From: Alkalihalobacillus alcalophilus ATCC 27647 = CGMCC 1.3604 | Lineage (GTDB): Bacteria > Bacillota > Bacilli > Bacillales > Bacillaceae_D | DNA: 64,000 nucleotides | Assembly (NCBI RefSeq): GCF_000292245.2 | Contig: NZ_ALPT02000015.1 | Span: 3,130-67,129 of the forward strand | Reading direction: 5' to 3' | Part shown: positions 43,444 through 53,087 of the stretch, in pieces | Layout of the letters: the number at the start of each line of letters is the position of its first letter | Numbering within the stretch: position 1 is the first letter of the stretch | Notes under the pieces: model-generated | Told to the model about the DNA's origin: nothing | Seen by the model: the letters and a program-made list of their open reading frames with translations, nothing else | Databases searched by the model: none | Translations under genes and position numbers: made by a program

Positions 43444-43706
43444 TACTCTCCAAGACCCTCCTTGATAATTGCCTCTAATCCATTAAGTGCATCTTGGGCA
43501 TCTGATCCTTCAGCTTTAATTGTCACTTCTGCACCTTTTCCTACACCTAGAGACATTACGCCCATAATCGATTTTAAGTTTACTGATTTCCCTTTATATT
43601 CTAGGGTAATATCTGATGAATATTGACCTGCTTTGTTTACTAATTGTGTTGCGGGACGTGCGTGAATTCCTGTTTCTGCTGTAATTTTGAATGTTTTTTC
43701 TGCCAT
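43443..43706 (-). CDS. ptsH: PTS phosphocarrier protein HPr
   Basis: Phosphocarrier and carbon-catabolite regulator. The 87-residue protein has His15 in GIHARPATQLV (phosphorylated by enzyme I) and Ser46 in LKSIMGVMSLGVGKGAEV (target of HPr kinase for CcpA co-repression), so both regulatory sites are present. First gene of ptsH-ptsI. GAGAGG precedes the ATG. Confidence 0.97.
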   Translation of the reverse strand: MAEKTFKITAETGIHARPATQLVNKAGQYSSDITLEYKGKSVNLKSIMGVMSLGVGKGAEVTIKAEGSDAQDALNGLEAIIKEGLGE

Positions 43707-44193
43707 TTGACATCAACCTCTCTTTTTTAAGTTCATATAACACCGATGAAGGTTTCATCGATACTTATCATTACAAGGACTACAGATTTTATTATGGATA
43801 AAAAGGTCAGAGCTTGTTTATAAGTTGAGCTAATATCCAAAGAAGCTTCTCCTAATACAGTACCCTATATGCACCATATCTACACATCTCAAACTACGTC
43901 TAAAGTCATCTATAATTATAAAGAAGTGTTATCATATTTATCCATAAAAACACAAATCATGCTTTTAAAAGTTGTTAAAAAACCTGCCAATCCAAGTAAA
44001 GTATATCACGGTTATTTATGAACTCCAATATGTATATACAAGATTTTTTTTCATCTCTGCATTATATTATCTAAAGCATCACTAGCCGTCAAGAATAAAG
44101 GTCCTCGTCTTAGATGGTGTTTTTTTCCAAATAGTATACCTAACCGCTCTATAGGTTATCCCCCTTTTTGAAAACTTTTCTAAAACAGTAGCA
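43707..44193. other. Divergent intergenic region between ptsH and gerE
   Basis: About 490 AT-rich bases between divergent genes. It must hold the ptsHI promoter, which I could not pick out. No coding frame or strong hairpin was seen. Confidence 0.4.
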
Positions 44194-44221
44194 CACGTCT
44201 TTTCACTTTCACATATACTAT
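44194..44221 (+). promoter_or_regulatory. Sigma-K promoter candidate for gerE
   Basis: CATATACTA at 44213-44221 fits the sigma-K -10 consensus CATANNNTA, with AC dinucleotides (44194-44197) at the -35 distance. gerE is a sigma-K gene in B. subtilis, and the site is 77 bases from the start codon. Confidence 0.6.
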
Positions 44222-44297
44222 GATGACTAAAACCCTTCAACTATGGGAGTTGAGTAACCCACATTCGCTCTTAGCCCGAGCAAGAAGGAGTGAACTC

Positions 44298-44522
44298 ATG
44301 AAAGGAGCAGAATTTGGACCTAAACCTTTACTTACAAAAAGGGAGCGAGAAGTATTTGAATTGCTCGTTCAGGACAAAACTACTAAGGAAATTGCACAAC
44401 AACTTTTCATAAGTGAAAAGACGGTACGAAACCATATTTCGAATACAATGCAAAAGTTGGGGGTTAAGGGGCGCTCTCAAGCAGTTATTGAACTAATAAG
44501 ACTAGGTGAACTTCAAATTTAG
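44298..44522 (+). CDS. gerE: Spore transcription factor GerE
   Basis: A 74-residue LuxR/FixJ-type DNA-binding protein that adjusts late mother-cell (sigma-K) gene expression, including coat genes. Nearly identical to B. subtilis GerE from KPLLTKREREVFELLVQDKT through the HTH (KEIAQQLFISEKTVRNHISN) to GRSQAVIELIRLGEL. The open frame extends 26 codons upstream, but the family start is MKGAEFGPK at 44298, with AAGGAG 8 bases upstream. It is the diagnostic sporulation gene of the window and one of the few plus-strand genes. Confidence 0.96.
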   Translation: MKGAEFGPKPLLTKREREVFELLVQDKTTKEIAQQLFISEKTVRNHISNTMQKLGVKGRSQAVIELIRLGELQI

Positions 44523-44571
44523 AGACTCAGTTTTTTAATTGAGGATAAATTGTTGTATGCCTAAGATAAAA

Positions 44572-44603
44572 GAGCCGACCTGTGTCTTCACACAAGTCGG
44601 CCC
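44572..44603. terminator. Bidirectional terminator between gerE and sdhB
   Basis: GCCGACCTGTGT and ACACAAGTCGGC arms with a 4-base loop; T/C-rich tails follow on the plus strand and TTTTATC on the minus strand. It serves both convergent genes. Confidence 0.8.
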
Positions 44604-44627
44604 TTCTATTTATCTCGTATTATCGGA

Positions 44628-45374
44628 TTATCCAAAGAAGTTTTTGAATGATTGTAAAGTAGTAGAACGATTCAATGCCGCAATCGAAGTTGTTAACGGA
44701 ATTCCTTTTGGACAAGCTTGAACACAGTTTTGTGAATTCCCACAATTCGCAAGTCCACCCTCGCCCATTAGTTCTTCTAAACGCTCAGCTGCGTTCATTT
44801 CCCCCGTTGGATGTGCGTTAAACAAACGTACTTGAGAAAGTGGAGCAGGTCCGATAAAATCAGATTTACTGTTCACATTTGGACATGCTTCTAAACAAAC
44901 ACCACAAGTCATACATTTTGATAATTCATAAGCCCATTGACGTTTTGATTCAGCCATACGAGGTCCTGGTCCTAAATCATAGGTTCCATCAATCGGAATC
45001 CATGCTTTTACCTTTTTAAGTGAATCAAACATACGAGAGCGATCAACCATTAAGTCCCGAACAACAGGGAAAGTTTTCATCGGTTCTAGAGTAATCGGTT
45101 GTGTTAATTGATCAACTAAAGCTGTACATGATTGACGTGGCTTTCCGTTAATCACCATGGAACATGCTCCACATACCTCTTCTAAACAGTTCATATCCCA
45201 CGCCACCGGAGTTGTTTGTTCCCCTTTAGAGTTAACCGGGTTACGACGAATTTCCATTAAAGCGGAGATAACATTCATATTCGGGCGATAGTCTAAGATA
45301 AACTCCTCTTCATATGGAGCACTATTTTGATCGTCTTGACGGACAATTTTAAACGTTACTTGTTTTTCACTCAT
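44628..45374 (-). CDS. sdhB: Succinate dehydrogenase iron-sulfur subunit
   Basis: Carries electrons from the SdhA flavin to the membrane quinone. The 248-residue protein has a plant-type ferredoxin domain with CGACSMVINGKPRQSC (2Fe-2S) and a C-terminal bacterial ferredoxin domain with CMTCGVCLEACP and CGNSQNCVQACPKG (4Fe-4S and 3Fe-4S). Its start overlaps the sdhA stop by four bases. Last gene of sdhCAB. Confidence 0.96.
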   Translation of the reverse strand: MSEKQVTFKIVRQDDQNSAPYEEEFILDYRPNMNVISALMEIRRNPVNSKGEQTTPVAWDMNCLEEVCGACSMVINGKPRQSCTALVDQLTQPITLEPMKTFPVVRDLMVDRSRMFDSLKKVKAWIPIDGTYDLGPGPRMAESKRQWAYELSKCMTCGVCLEACPNVNSKSDFIGPAPLSQVRLFNAHPTGEMNAAERLEELMGEGGLANCGNSQNCVQACPKGIPLTTSIAALNRSTTLQSFKNFFG

Positions 45375-47140
45375 GATTTAGCAGCTCCTTGTTTCTTTTG
45401 CGAATAATCACGTTTACGAGGCTTGATTAAAGAAGTATCGACTTCTTCATACTCAAAATCTGGTGCCTTCGTTGTTGGATTAAATGTCGCTTTAGTTGTT
45501 TTTAAGAACTCTTCATCATTACGCTCTGGGAAGTCTGGTTTGTAATGAGCTCCACGACTTTCATTACGGTTATAAGCACCTAATGTAATAACACGTGCTA
45601 AGTTAAGCATTCCTTCTAGTTGACGAGTGAACGATGCCCCTTGGTTGCTCCATCTTGCCGTATCGTTAATGTTAATATTTTGGTAACGTTCCATTAACTC
45701 TTGGATTTTCTCGTCTGTTTTTAATAATTTATCATTGTAACGGACAACCGTAACATTATCTGTCATCCACTCACCAAGTTCCTTGTGAAGACTGTACGCA
45801 TTTTCTGTTCCGTCCATTTTCAAGATGCTGTCAAATTTGTCTTGTTCTTTTTTCAATTCACGTTCAAAGACACTTGAGGCAACTGAATCTGTTGTTTTTT
45901 CTAAGCCATTGATGTAGTCAATCGCATTAGGTCCAGCAACCATACCACCATAAATCGCAGATAAAAGAGAATTGGCCCCTAAACGGTTCCCGCCATGCTG
46001 TGAGTAATCACACTCACCAGCTGCAAATAAACCAGGGATGTTGGTCATTTGGTTATAATCAATCCACATTCCACCCATTGAATAGTGAACAGCAGGGAAA
46101 ATTTTCATTGGAACTTTACGAGGATCATCCCCCATGAATTTTTCATAGATTTCGATGATTCCACCTAATTTAATATCGAGTTCTTTCGGATCCTTGTGAG
46201 ATAAATCAAGGTATACCATGTTCTCTCCATTAATCCCAAGCTTATCGTCGACACATACAGAGAAAATCTCACGTGTTGCGATATCACGAGGTACGAGGTT
46301 TCCATAAGCTGGATACTTCTCTTCTAAGAAATACCATGGTTTACCATCTTTATATGTCCAGACTCGTCCACCTTCACCACGAGCCGATTCACTCATAAGA
46401 CGCAATTTATCATCACCAGGAATCGCTGTTGGGTGAATTTGAATGAACTCACCATTTGCATAGGCAACACCTTGCTCATACAATTTAGCAGCCGCGTAAC
46501 CTGTATTAATAACTGAGTTTGTCGATTTACCAAAAATAATTCCAGGACCACCCGTTGCCATAATAACAGCGTCTCCAGCAAAATGACGGATTTCAGATGT
46601 GTGAAGATTTTGAGCTGTAATCCCACGACAGGTTCCTTCATCATCAACGATCGCAGAAGTGAATTCCCAACCTTCGTATTTCGTTACAATCCCACTCGCC
46701 TCATAGCGACGCACTTGTTCATCTAATGCGTAAAGAAGCTGTTGACCAGTCGTTGCCCCAGCAAATGCTGTACGGTGATGTTGAGTACCACCGAAACGAC
46801 GGAAGTCAAGTAAACCTTCTGGCGTACGATTAAACATTACACCCATACGATCCATTAAATGAATGATTCCAGGAGCTGCCTCTGTCATCGCTTTAACAGG
46901 TGGTTGGTTTGCTAAAAAGTCTCCACCATAAACTGTATCATCAAAGTGTTCCCAAGGTGAGTCTCCTTCACCCTTTGTATTTACCGCACCATTGATTCCT
47001 CCCTGCGCACAGACAGAGTGAGAACGTTTCACAGGTACAAGGGAAAATAGATCTACAGGTACACCTTTTTCTGCTGCTTTAATTGCTGCCATAAGACCGG
47101 CTAGTCCACCGCCGACAACAATAATTCTGCCTTTACTCAT
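45371..47140 (-). CDS. sdhA: Succinate dehydrogenase flavoprotein subunit
   Basis: Oxidises succinate to fumarate with covalently bound FAD (complex II / TCA cycle). The 589-residue protein has the FAD-binding GGGLAGLMAAIKAAE at the N-terminus, the SHSVCAQGGINGA segment near 40 with the flavin-binding region, HHRTAFAGATTGQQ near 118, and RGEGGRVWTYKDG plus HPTAIPGDD for substrate binding. Located 13 bases after sdhC. Confidence 0.97.
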   Translation of the reverse strand: MSKGRIIVVGGGLAGLMAAIKAAEKGVPVDLFSLVPVKRSHSVCAQGGINGAVNTKGEGDSPWEHFDDTVYGGDFLANQPPVKAMTEAAPGIIHLMDRMGVMFNRTPEGLLDFRRFGGTQHHRTAFAGATTGQQLLYALDEQVRRYEASGIVTKYEGWEFTSAIVDDEGTCRGITAQNLHTSEIRHFAGDAVIMATGGPGIIFGKSTNSVINTGYAAAKLYEQGVAYANGEFIQIHPTAIPGDDKLRLMSESARGEGGRVWTYKDGKPWYFLEEKYPAYGNLVPRDIATREIFSVCVDDKLGINGENMVYLDLSHKDPKELDIKLGGIIEIYEKFMGDDPRKVPMKIFPAVHYSMGGMWIDYNQMTNIPGLFAAGECDYSQHGGNRLGANSLLSAIYGGMVAGPNAIDYINGLEKTTDSVASSVFERELKKEQDKFDSILKMDGTENAYSLHKELGEWMTDNVTVVRYNDKLLKTDEKIQELMERYQNININDTARWSNQGASFTRQLEGMLNLARVITLGAYNRNESRGAHYKPDFPERNDEEFLKTTKATFNPTTKAPDFEYEEVDTSLIKPRKRDYSQKKQGAAKS

Positions 47141-47153
47141 CTATACCCTCTCC

Positions 47154-47783
47154 TTAAATGTTTGCTAATTCTGGATTAATAAATGCTAAGATGGCACGAA
47201 TACCAACGAATGTTAATGCAAAGAAGATAGCCATCGTCACGTATGTAGCAATTCGCTGTGAACGTGGTGTAACGGTAATTCCCCAGGAAACTAAGAATGA
47301 CCAAATTCCGTTAGCTAAGTGGAATGTTGCTGAAACGACACCAAGAATATAAAATGCAAGCATAAATGGTGAGCTTAAAATGTCAGCCATCATATCGTAG
47401 TTTACTTCTACTCCAAGTGCTGCTTGGAAACGCGTTTCGTATACATGCCAAGCAATAAAGATTAATAAAAATACACCCGTAAATCGTTGGAGCATAAACA
47501 TCCAGTTTCTAAATGTGCTATAACGTTGAACATTGTTTTTTGCTGTAAACGCAATATAGATTCCATAAATTCCATGATAAAGAATTGGAATAAAGATAAT
47601 AAAAAGTTCTAGTGCGTATCTAAACGGTAAGCTCTCCATAAAATGTGATGCTTGGTTAAATGCACTTGCACCACGCGTAGCGAAATGATTGACAACTAAA
47701 TGCTGCACTAGGAAAATCCCAATTGGAATAACCCCTAACAAGGAGTGCAGCCGACGATTAAAATATTCTTGATTTCCAGCCAT
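47154..47783 (-). CDS. sdhC: Succinate dehydrogenase cytochrome b558 subunit
   Basis: Di-haem, five-helix membrane anchor typical of Bacillus complex II. The 209-residue sequence from MAGNQEYFNRRLHSLLG (start set by GGGGGG upstream; an in-frame ATG at 47798 is possible) contains five hydrophobic segments and the candidate haem ligands His in RLHSLLG, LVQHLVVNH, YHGIYG, IAWHVYE and ATFHLANG. First gene of the operon. Confidence 0.95.
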   Translation of the reverse strand: MAGNQEYFNRRLHSLLGVIPIGIFLVQHLVVNHFATRGASAFNQASHFMESLPFRYALELFIIFIPILYHGIYGIYIAFTAKNNVQRYSTFRNWMFMLQRFTGVFLLIFIAWHVYETRFQAALGVEVNYDMMADILSSPFMLAFYILGVVSATFHLANGIWSFLVSWGITVTPRSQRIATYVTMAIFFALTFVGIRAILAFINPELANI

Positions 47784-48195
47784 ACCTTTTCCCCCCACAT
47801 AAATTAATGTTTCCTATCCTGCTTGTCTTTTGGTTCCATCTACACTTTTTCTCGTATAAATATGTACCTCCCTAAAACATACAGCATGCCATCACATTTT
47901 TTGCTTTCATGAATCTTTTAGTAAGATTCTGTGAATAAAATCCGACAAATTTATTGTACTCCCATCAGATCATGTCGTCAAGAAAACGTATACATACTTT
48001 TTGTATTATTTTATAGGAAATCTCCATAACTAATTTATCAGATTATTCGGCAGTTTGAAAGCGTTAAATAGCATTTTTATAAATAACTTCCGCTTTTTAT
48101 TGGATTTATTTTAACAATGGAATTTATCTCATTTTTTTGAATTTAACTCTCTGCCCACTCTTTCTAATTCGAAATTATTTTTCTGATTTTTTATC
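47784..48195. other. sdhC upstream region
   Basis: About 410 very AT-rich bases before the inverted-repeat element. It must hold the sdh promoter and any catabolite or iron control sites; none was assigned with confidence. No coding frame. Confidence 0.4.
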
Positions 48196-48378
48196 TAATT
48201 ACTCAACTTTCGCAGAGTATGATTGACTCTTAATCGTTGATAGAGATTGACTTTAGGGCGATACCATACTCAAATTGACTTTACATGATCGGTTCAATCG
48301 TTGACAGTCTGAACACATCTCTTCGTAGGCTGTTGAAGGAATCTGTTCACTAAAATGAAGCGCTTCGGCTGTCGCTAC

Positions 48379-48483
48379 CAAAACCATACTCCGCGTCCTG
48401 CGGGAACCTGGCGAGCCTCCTCGGCAAGCCTTGCGGGGTCTCGCTCCACGGTTTATTCCCGCGGGAGTCTCCGTATGGTTTTG
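48379..48483. repeat. ~105-bp palindromic repeat (inverse orientation)
   Basis: Bounded by CAAAACCATAC and GTATGGTTTTG. Its interior GCCTCCTCGGC and GCGGGGTCTC blocks match the reverse of the 48748 copy, but its termini differ, matching the local arms instead. Flanked by TCCGC on both sides; this segment is missing from the copy at 12 kb. Confidence 0.75.
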
Positions 48484-48747
48484 TCCGCTAAGTGTCGTGG
48501 AGATGCTTGATGATATGGCCATTCTCAATCAGCTATTTCTAACTCAGAAGAACCTTCTTCTTCACTTTGTTGGTTATGGAACTAAATAGGGAGTTGCCAC
48601 CTATTCTTTTCCTAAGTCTGCAGCAATGAAAAGACATGATTCCAATCGAAACCAGCTCGATCATCTAGCTAACGTACGTTGAAATCATGACTGTTTTTTT
48701 ATTCAAGGAGAAAACCGAACCTAGATTCGATTCCATTATCTAGCGGA

Positions 48748-48851
48748 CAAACAGACACGGAGACTCCCGCAGGAATAAACCGTCCAATGAGACCCCGCAA
48801 GCGTGCTGAGGAGGCTCATGAGGTTCCTGCAGGACGCGGAGTGTCTGTTTG
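48748..48851. repeat. 104-bp palindromic repeat
   Basis: Bounded by CAAACAGACAC and GTGTCTGTTTG, nearly identical to 12406-12509 in sequence and in position inside the larger element. Confidence 0.78.
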
Positions 48852-49102
48852 GGAGCGACCGCCGGAGGGCCTATTATTTTTTTCTTGATGCGAAAGTTGA
48901 GTAATTATTCTAAATTTTCCAAGTGCATGAACCTACACTAAATAAGCTTAAATGATACCTAATTTTATTGCCCTAAAACGCTTAACTGCCGTTTCAAAGA
49001 CGCCCTTCATGTTGGTTGACGATTTTACATAATTTGACGTCATCCGATCTAGAGATAATTCTCCTCATTCTATGTATAATAAGAAACGGAGAGGGTGGTT
49101 TG

Positions 49103-49516
49103 ATGGAACAAGAATCAACAAATGAATCAACTTTATTTGATTACGATTTAATCAGAAATGACTTGCTGCACGAACTTTTAGGGACCGAGCATGATCAAAT
49201 TCTCTATTGGGGAGGAAAGTCATTAGCGCGAAAACATGTCTTACATACTATAGATGAAATCATTCATTTTTTTGAAAAAGCAGGTTGGGGCACTTTAGAA
49301 ATTCAAAAAAATAAGGCCCAAGCAAAAATATTGGAGTTACACGGTCCTTGGATGGGTAAAAAGGATCCTCGTTGCTATCAACTTGAAGCAGGCTTTTTAG
49401 CCCAACAAATTGAACAAATGCAGCAACAAATAACGGAAGCCACATATGAAAAGAAACGAAAACAAGTGACATTCCAAATTCATTCTGATAAATATGATCG
49501 CACCGAGCTTGATTAA
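49103..49516 (+). CDS. yslB: YslB-like DUF2507 protein
   Basis: A 137-residue soluble protein (MEQESTNESTLFDYDLIRND) with the YslB pattern LLGTEHDQILYWGGKSLARK, FEKAGWGTLEI and a conserved Cys in PRCYQLEAGFLAQQI, as expected for DUF2507 of the bacterial V4R-like superfamily. The start has GAGGGTGG 5 to 10 bases upstream; the open frame begins further up without support. It lies between sdh and lysC as in B. subtilis. Function unknown. Confidence 0.85.
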   Translation: MEQESTNESTLFDYDLIRNDLLHELLGTEHDQILYWGGKSLARKHVLHTIDEIIHFFEKAGWGTLEIQKNKAQAKILELHGPWMGKKDPRCYQLEAGFLAQQIEQMQQQITEATYEKKRKQVTFQIHSDKYDRTELD

Positions 49517-49526
49517 TGTAAAAAAA

Positions 49527-49566
49527 CAGACCACTGTGAGGACTACCATTCTCATTCAGTGGTCAT
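49527..49566. terminator. Bidirectional terminator between yslB and lysC
   Basis: GACCACTGTGAG and CTCATTCAGTGGTC arms, with TTCTTTTT on the plus side and TGTTTTTTT on the minus side, serving both convergent genes. Confidence 0.85.
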
Positions 49567-49571
49567 TCTTT

Positions 49572-50813
49572 TTATACTGCCGGTTCAACTAATTCTTCTG
49601 CTAATTTAAATGCTTCATGTAACGCTTCAACAGCTAAAACCATATCATCTTCTGAAACGACGGTTGATACTTTAATTTCGGACGTACTGACCATTTTTAT
49701 CGCAATTCCTTCTTCTGCTAATACATCAAACATTTGTGCCGCTACTCCAGGATTAGATACCATACCTGAGCCGACAATTGAAACTTTTGCCAATCCTGTT
49801 TCATACTGAACATTCTCATATTTTAAGTCATTTTGAGCCTTCTCTAACGCGACTAACGTATCTTTTAATGTCGATTGAGTGACTGTAAAGGAAATCGTCA
49901 CATGCTCGGCATCCGTTTCATTTTGAACAATAATGTCAACATTAATAAAATGCCTTGATAACGTGCTAAATAATTTAGCTAATGTATTCATCTCATTTGG
50001 TAAACCTGCTACCGTTACTTTAGTTACATCATTTTCAAAAGCAATTCCTCTTACAATCAACCCTTTTTCCATCGATACTTCCTCCTCAATCAAAGTTCCT
50101 TCCTCTTCCACCATACTTGATGCTACCAGTAAAGCCACATCATAGTTTTTAGCAAATTCAACCGCCCTCGGATGTAACACTCCGGCCCCGAGCTGAGCCA
50201 TTTCAAGCATTTCATCATAGGAAATAGAATGAAGCTTCCTTGCTGTCTTCACATAACGTGGATCCGTTGTATATACACCTGTAACATCCGTATAGATTTC
50301 ACAACGTTCTGCATCTAATGCAGCAGCTAGAGCCACGGCGGTCGTATCGGAGCCACCTCTGCCAAGGGTAGTAATTTGTGCATCTTCGGAGAGGCCTTGG
50401 AAGCCAGCGACAATGACCACTTTCCCCAGTCTTAATTCAGCTTCCATTCTCACTGTGTCAATATGAGCAATTTGAGCATTTCCATGATGGCTATCGGTTT
50501 GAATTCCAGCCTGCCAACCAGTAAAGGAAATCGCCTCTAGCCCTCTTTGCTGTAACGCCATCGTCAACAAGGAGATCGTGACTTGCTCCCCTGTTGATAA
50601 CAGCATATCCATTTCTCTTTTGGTTGGGTTATCCGTTAATTCGTTTGCTAATTGTAAAAGTTGATCCGTTGACTTCCCCATTGCTGAGACAACGACAACA
50701 AGTTCTTCCCCTTTTCTTTGGGCTTGCTCAATTCTTTTAGCCACATGTTGAATTCTCTCTACGGTTCCAACGGATGTGCCTCCATATTTTTGTACGATTC
50801 TCGCCAAATTCAT
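49572..50813 (-). CDS. lysC: Aspartokinase II, lysine-sensitive
   Basis: Phosphorylates aspartate, first step to lysine, diaminopimelate, methionine and threonine. The 413-residue protein begins RIVQKYGGTSVGTVERI (kinase motif), has TLGRGGSDTTAVALA near 150 and FAKNYDVALLV, and ends with two ACT domains (TVAGLPNEMN, SIVGSGMVSNPGVA). In B. subtilis an internal start makes the beta subunit; a similar product is likely here but not proven. It is controlled by the lysine riboswitch in its leader. Confidence 0.96.
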   Translation of the reverse strand: MNLARIVQKYGGTSVGTVERIQHVAKRIEQAQRKGEELVVVVSAMGKSTDQLLQLANELTDNPTKREMDMLLSTGEQVTISLLTMALQQRGLEAISFTGWQAGIQTDSHHGNAQIAHIDTVRMEAELRLGKVVIVAGFQGLSEDAQITTLGRGGSDTTAVALAAALDAERCEIYTDVTGVYTTDPRYVKTARKLHSISYDEMLEMAQLGAGVLHPRAVEFAKNYDVALLVASSMVEEEGTLIEEEVSMEKGLIVRGIAFENDVTKVTVAGLPNEMNTLAKLFSTLSRHFINVDIIVQNETDAEHVTISFTVTQSTLKDTLVALEKAQNDLKYENVQYETGLAKVSIVGSGMVSNPGVAAQMFDVLAEEGIAIKMVSTSEIKVSTVVSEDDMVLAVEALHEAFKLAEELVEPAV

Positions 50814-50860
50814 TCATCCTCTCTCTTTTCACACGAAAAAGGCTTTGTTGGACGGACAAT

Positions 50861-51125
50861 AAAAAAAGCAACTTAAAGGAAAATACCTTCACGTTGCTTG
50901 TCATACATAGCCGTACCACACTGCTCCCTTTATCCACGTGAGATAGTTCTCCACATAACCTTGGGTTTAGTTATGTGACAGCCTTATGCCTCTTAAACAT
51001 AAGTCCAGCATAAAAGAAAATGAGTTCCTTTTACACTTCGGCGAATTCCCCTTTTAAGTCTCTTCCTCAGACCTCATTGTCCTCCGAAACTCTACTATTG
51101 GTTTTCGCGCCTCTACCATCACTCC
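50861..51125 (-). promoter_or_regulatory. Lysine riboswitch (L-box) upstream of lysC
   Basis: The minus strand shows the conserved aptamer: GGTAGAGGCGCGAA at the 5' side, TGAGGTC, GCTGGACTTATGTTTAAGAG, GCATAAGGCTGTCACATAAC and GGTTATGTGGAGAACTATC, then the terminator hairpin GCAACGTGAAGG/CCTTTAAGTTGC (50868-50897) with seven U. Lysine binding should favour the terminator and switch off lysC. Confidence 0.95.
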
Positions 51126-51160
51126 TTAATAAAGAAGTATGGCTTATTTAATTAGTTAAA

Positions 51161-51189
51161 AGTGTAGCAAATTTCTATCGCTTTAGCAA
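51161..51189 (-). promoter_or_regulatory. Sigma-A promoter candidate for lysC
   Basis: TTGCTA and TACACT on the minus strand with 17-base spacing, 30-40 bases upstream of the riboswitch aptamer. Each box matches 4 of 6 consensus bases. Confidence 0.4.
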
Positions 51190-51198
51190 GGTCAAAAT

Positions 51199-52988
51199 TT
51201 AGCTTTCTTTTGAATTTTCTTTTTCATGTAAAGCTTGATAAATACTTTCGGCGACACCTTGTGGAATTCCACTTAATGCTAACTCCTCCACTGTTGCTTC
51301 CTTCATTTTTTTGAGTGATCCAAAATGTTTTAAAAGCTTGTTTTTTCGTTTCTCACCAACTCCAGGAATATCATCTAGCACGGATTGAAAAAACGATTTC
51401 GAACGGGTTTGGCGATGGAAACTTAAAGCAAAACGATGAACTTCATCTTGAATTCGTTGCAAAAGGTAAAATTCATGACTATCTCTTTTTAATGGCACAA
51501 TTGTTGGAGGATCGCCGATTAGCAATTGGGAAGTACGATGCTTTTCATCCTTCGCAAGCCCACATACAGGAATAGTCAAATTAAGCTCATTTTCCAATAC
51601 ATCTTGAGCGGCTGCAATATGACCTCGTCCTCCATCAATGACAATCAAATCAGGAAACGGAAGCTTTTCACGGAGCAAGCGTAAATACCTTCTCCTCACG
51701 ACTTCACGCATAGAAGCATAATCATCTGGTCCAACAACGGTTTTGATTTTATATTTGCGATAATCTTTCCGACTCGGTTTCCCATCAACAAATGACACCA
51801 TCGCTGAAACGGGATCTGTTCCTTGAATATTGGAATTATCAAAGGCTTCAATTCGATACGGAGGTTTAATTTGTAACGCTTGTCCTAAACGTTCCACTGC
51901 TTTAACGGTACGTTCCTCATCACGCTCAATTAAAGCAAACTTATCTTTTAAAGAAGCTTTTGCATTTTCACTTGCTAGTTCAAGTAAGTCTTTCTTTTTC
52001 CTTTTTTCGGTACACTCACTCTCACTTCTAAAAAAGTCTCAAGAAGCTCTGCATCAATAATATCAGGTACAAGAATCTCCTTTGGTTTAATATGCTCTTT
52101 TTTACTATAAAACTGTGCAATGAATGTCAGAATATCTTCTGGTGCGTCTTTATAGAAGGGGAAAATCGAGACATCACGTTCAATCAACTTCCCTTGACGT
52201 ACGAAGAAAACTTGAACACACATCCAACCTTTATCATAGGAAAAGCCAAACACATCACGATCAACGCGGTCATTGATCGTCATTTTTTGTTTCTCCATTA
52301 CCGTTTCCATATAAGCAAGTGTATCGCGTAACTCCTTCGCCCGTTCAAAGTTTAATTCTTCTGAAGCCTGCATCATCTTCTCCGTAATTTGTTGTTTTAC
52401 TTCATCATGACCAGAACGAAGGAATTTAGTAATATTTTGGACGAGCTCTTGGTTCGTTTCTTTTGCTACATCGTACACACAAGGTGCTAAACACTGACCA
52501 ATATGATAATAAAGGCAGACTTTATCAGGTAACGTCCGACATTTTCTTAACGGGTACAAACGATCAAGCATTTTTTTTGTTTCATTAGCAGCTCCTGCAT
52601 TCGGATAAGGGCCAAAATATTTCCCCCCATCCTTTTTAACTTGCCGTGTAGTAATAAGACGAGGATGCTCCTCATTTGTAATTTTTAAATAGGGATAAGA
52701 TTTATCATCCTTCAGCATGACATTGTATTTAGGATCATGCTTTTTAATTAAATTCAATTCTAAAATCAAGGCCTCAATGTTTGATGAGGTCACAATATAT
52801 TCAAAATCAGTAATCTCACTAACAAGCCGCTGTGTTTTTCCATCATGCGAACCAGTAAAATAAGATCGAACTCGATTTTTGAGCACTTTTGCTTTACCAA
52901 CATAAATGATCGTCCCTTGCTCGTCTTTCATCAGATAACAGCCAGGCTGATCAGGTAGAATTGCTAGCTTCTCTTTTAATTGGCTCAT
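51199..52988 (-). pseudogene. uvrC: UvrABC excinuclease subunit C, split by a single-base frameshift
   Basis: UvrC makes the dual incisions in nucleotide excision repair. The N-terminal frame (from MSQLKEKLAILPDQPG at 52988) has the GIY-YIG nuclease domain (GCYLMKDEQGTIIYVGKAK), Cys cluster and UVR motif, then runs out of frame after VSVPKKGKRK. The downstream frame resumes as DLLELASENAKASLK and contains the RNase H-like nuclease (EAFDNSNIQGTDPV) and C-terminal helix-hairpin-helix (DIPGVGEKRKNKLL). One extra A in the A-run region 51991-52007 restores a full-length protein of normal size (about 596). Real mutation or homopolymer sequencing error cannot be told apart here. Confidence 0.88.
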
Positions 52989-53087
52989 ATCCTTCTCCCA
53001 CTTTCTAATGACTATTCCTTTTAGTTTACCATGTCTTTCAAGGATTTGCTTTGATTTGAGAATGGGACAATTGAACTTATAAACAGC

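Larger units (their letters stand above)
48196..48907. mobile_element. Non-autonomous element with 19-bp terminal inverted repeats, copy 2
   Basis: 712 bp bounded by a perfect inverted repeat: TAATTACTCAACTTTCGCA at 48196-48214 and its complement at 48889-48907. AATT flanks the ACTC/GAGT core on both sides and could be part of the repeat or a target duplication. Most of the interior is near-identical to 11957-12686. It contains two ~104-bp palindromic repeats in opposite orientation (48379-48483, 48748-48851). No transposase-sized frame. Confidence 0.78.

Noticed and set aside
48253..48528. 91-residue minus-strand frame, possible transposase remnant
   Set aside because: Part of it (EEMCSDCQRLNRSCKVNLS) persists in both copies of the element, but the frame is broken in copy 1 and crosses a palindromic repeat. 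No transposase motif recognised.
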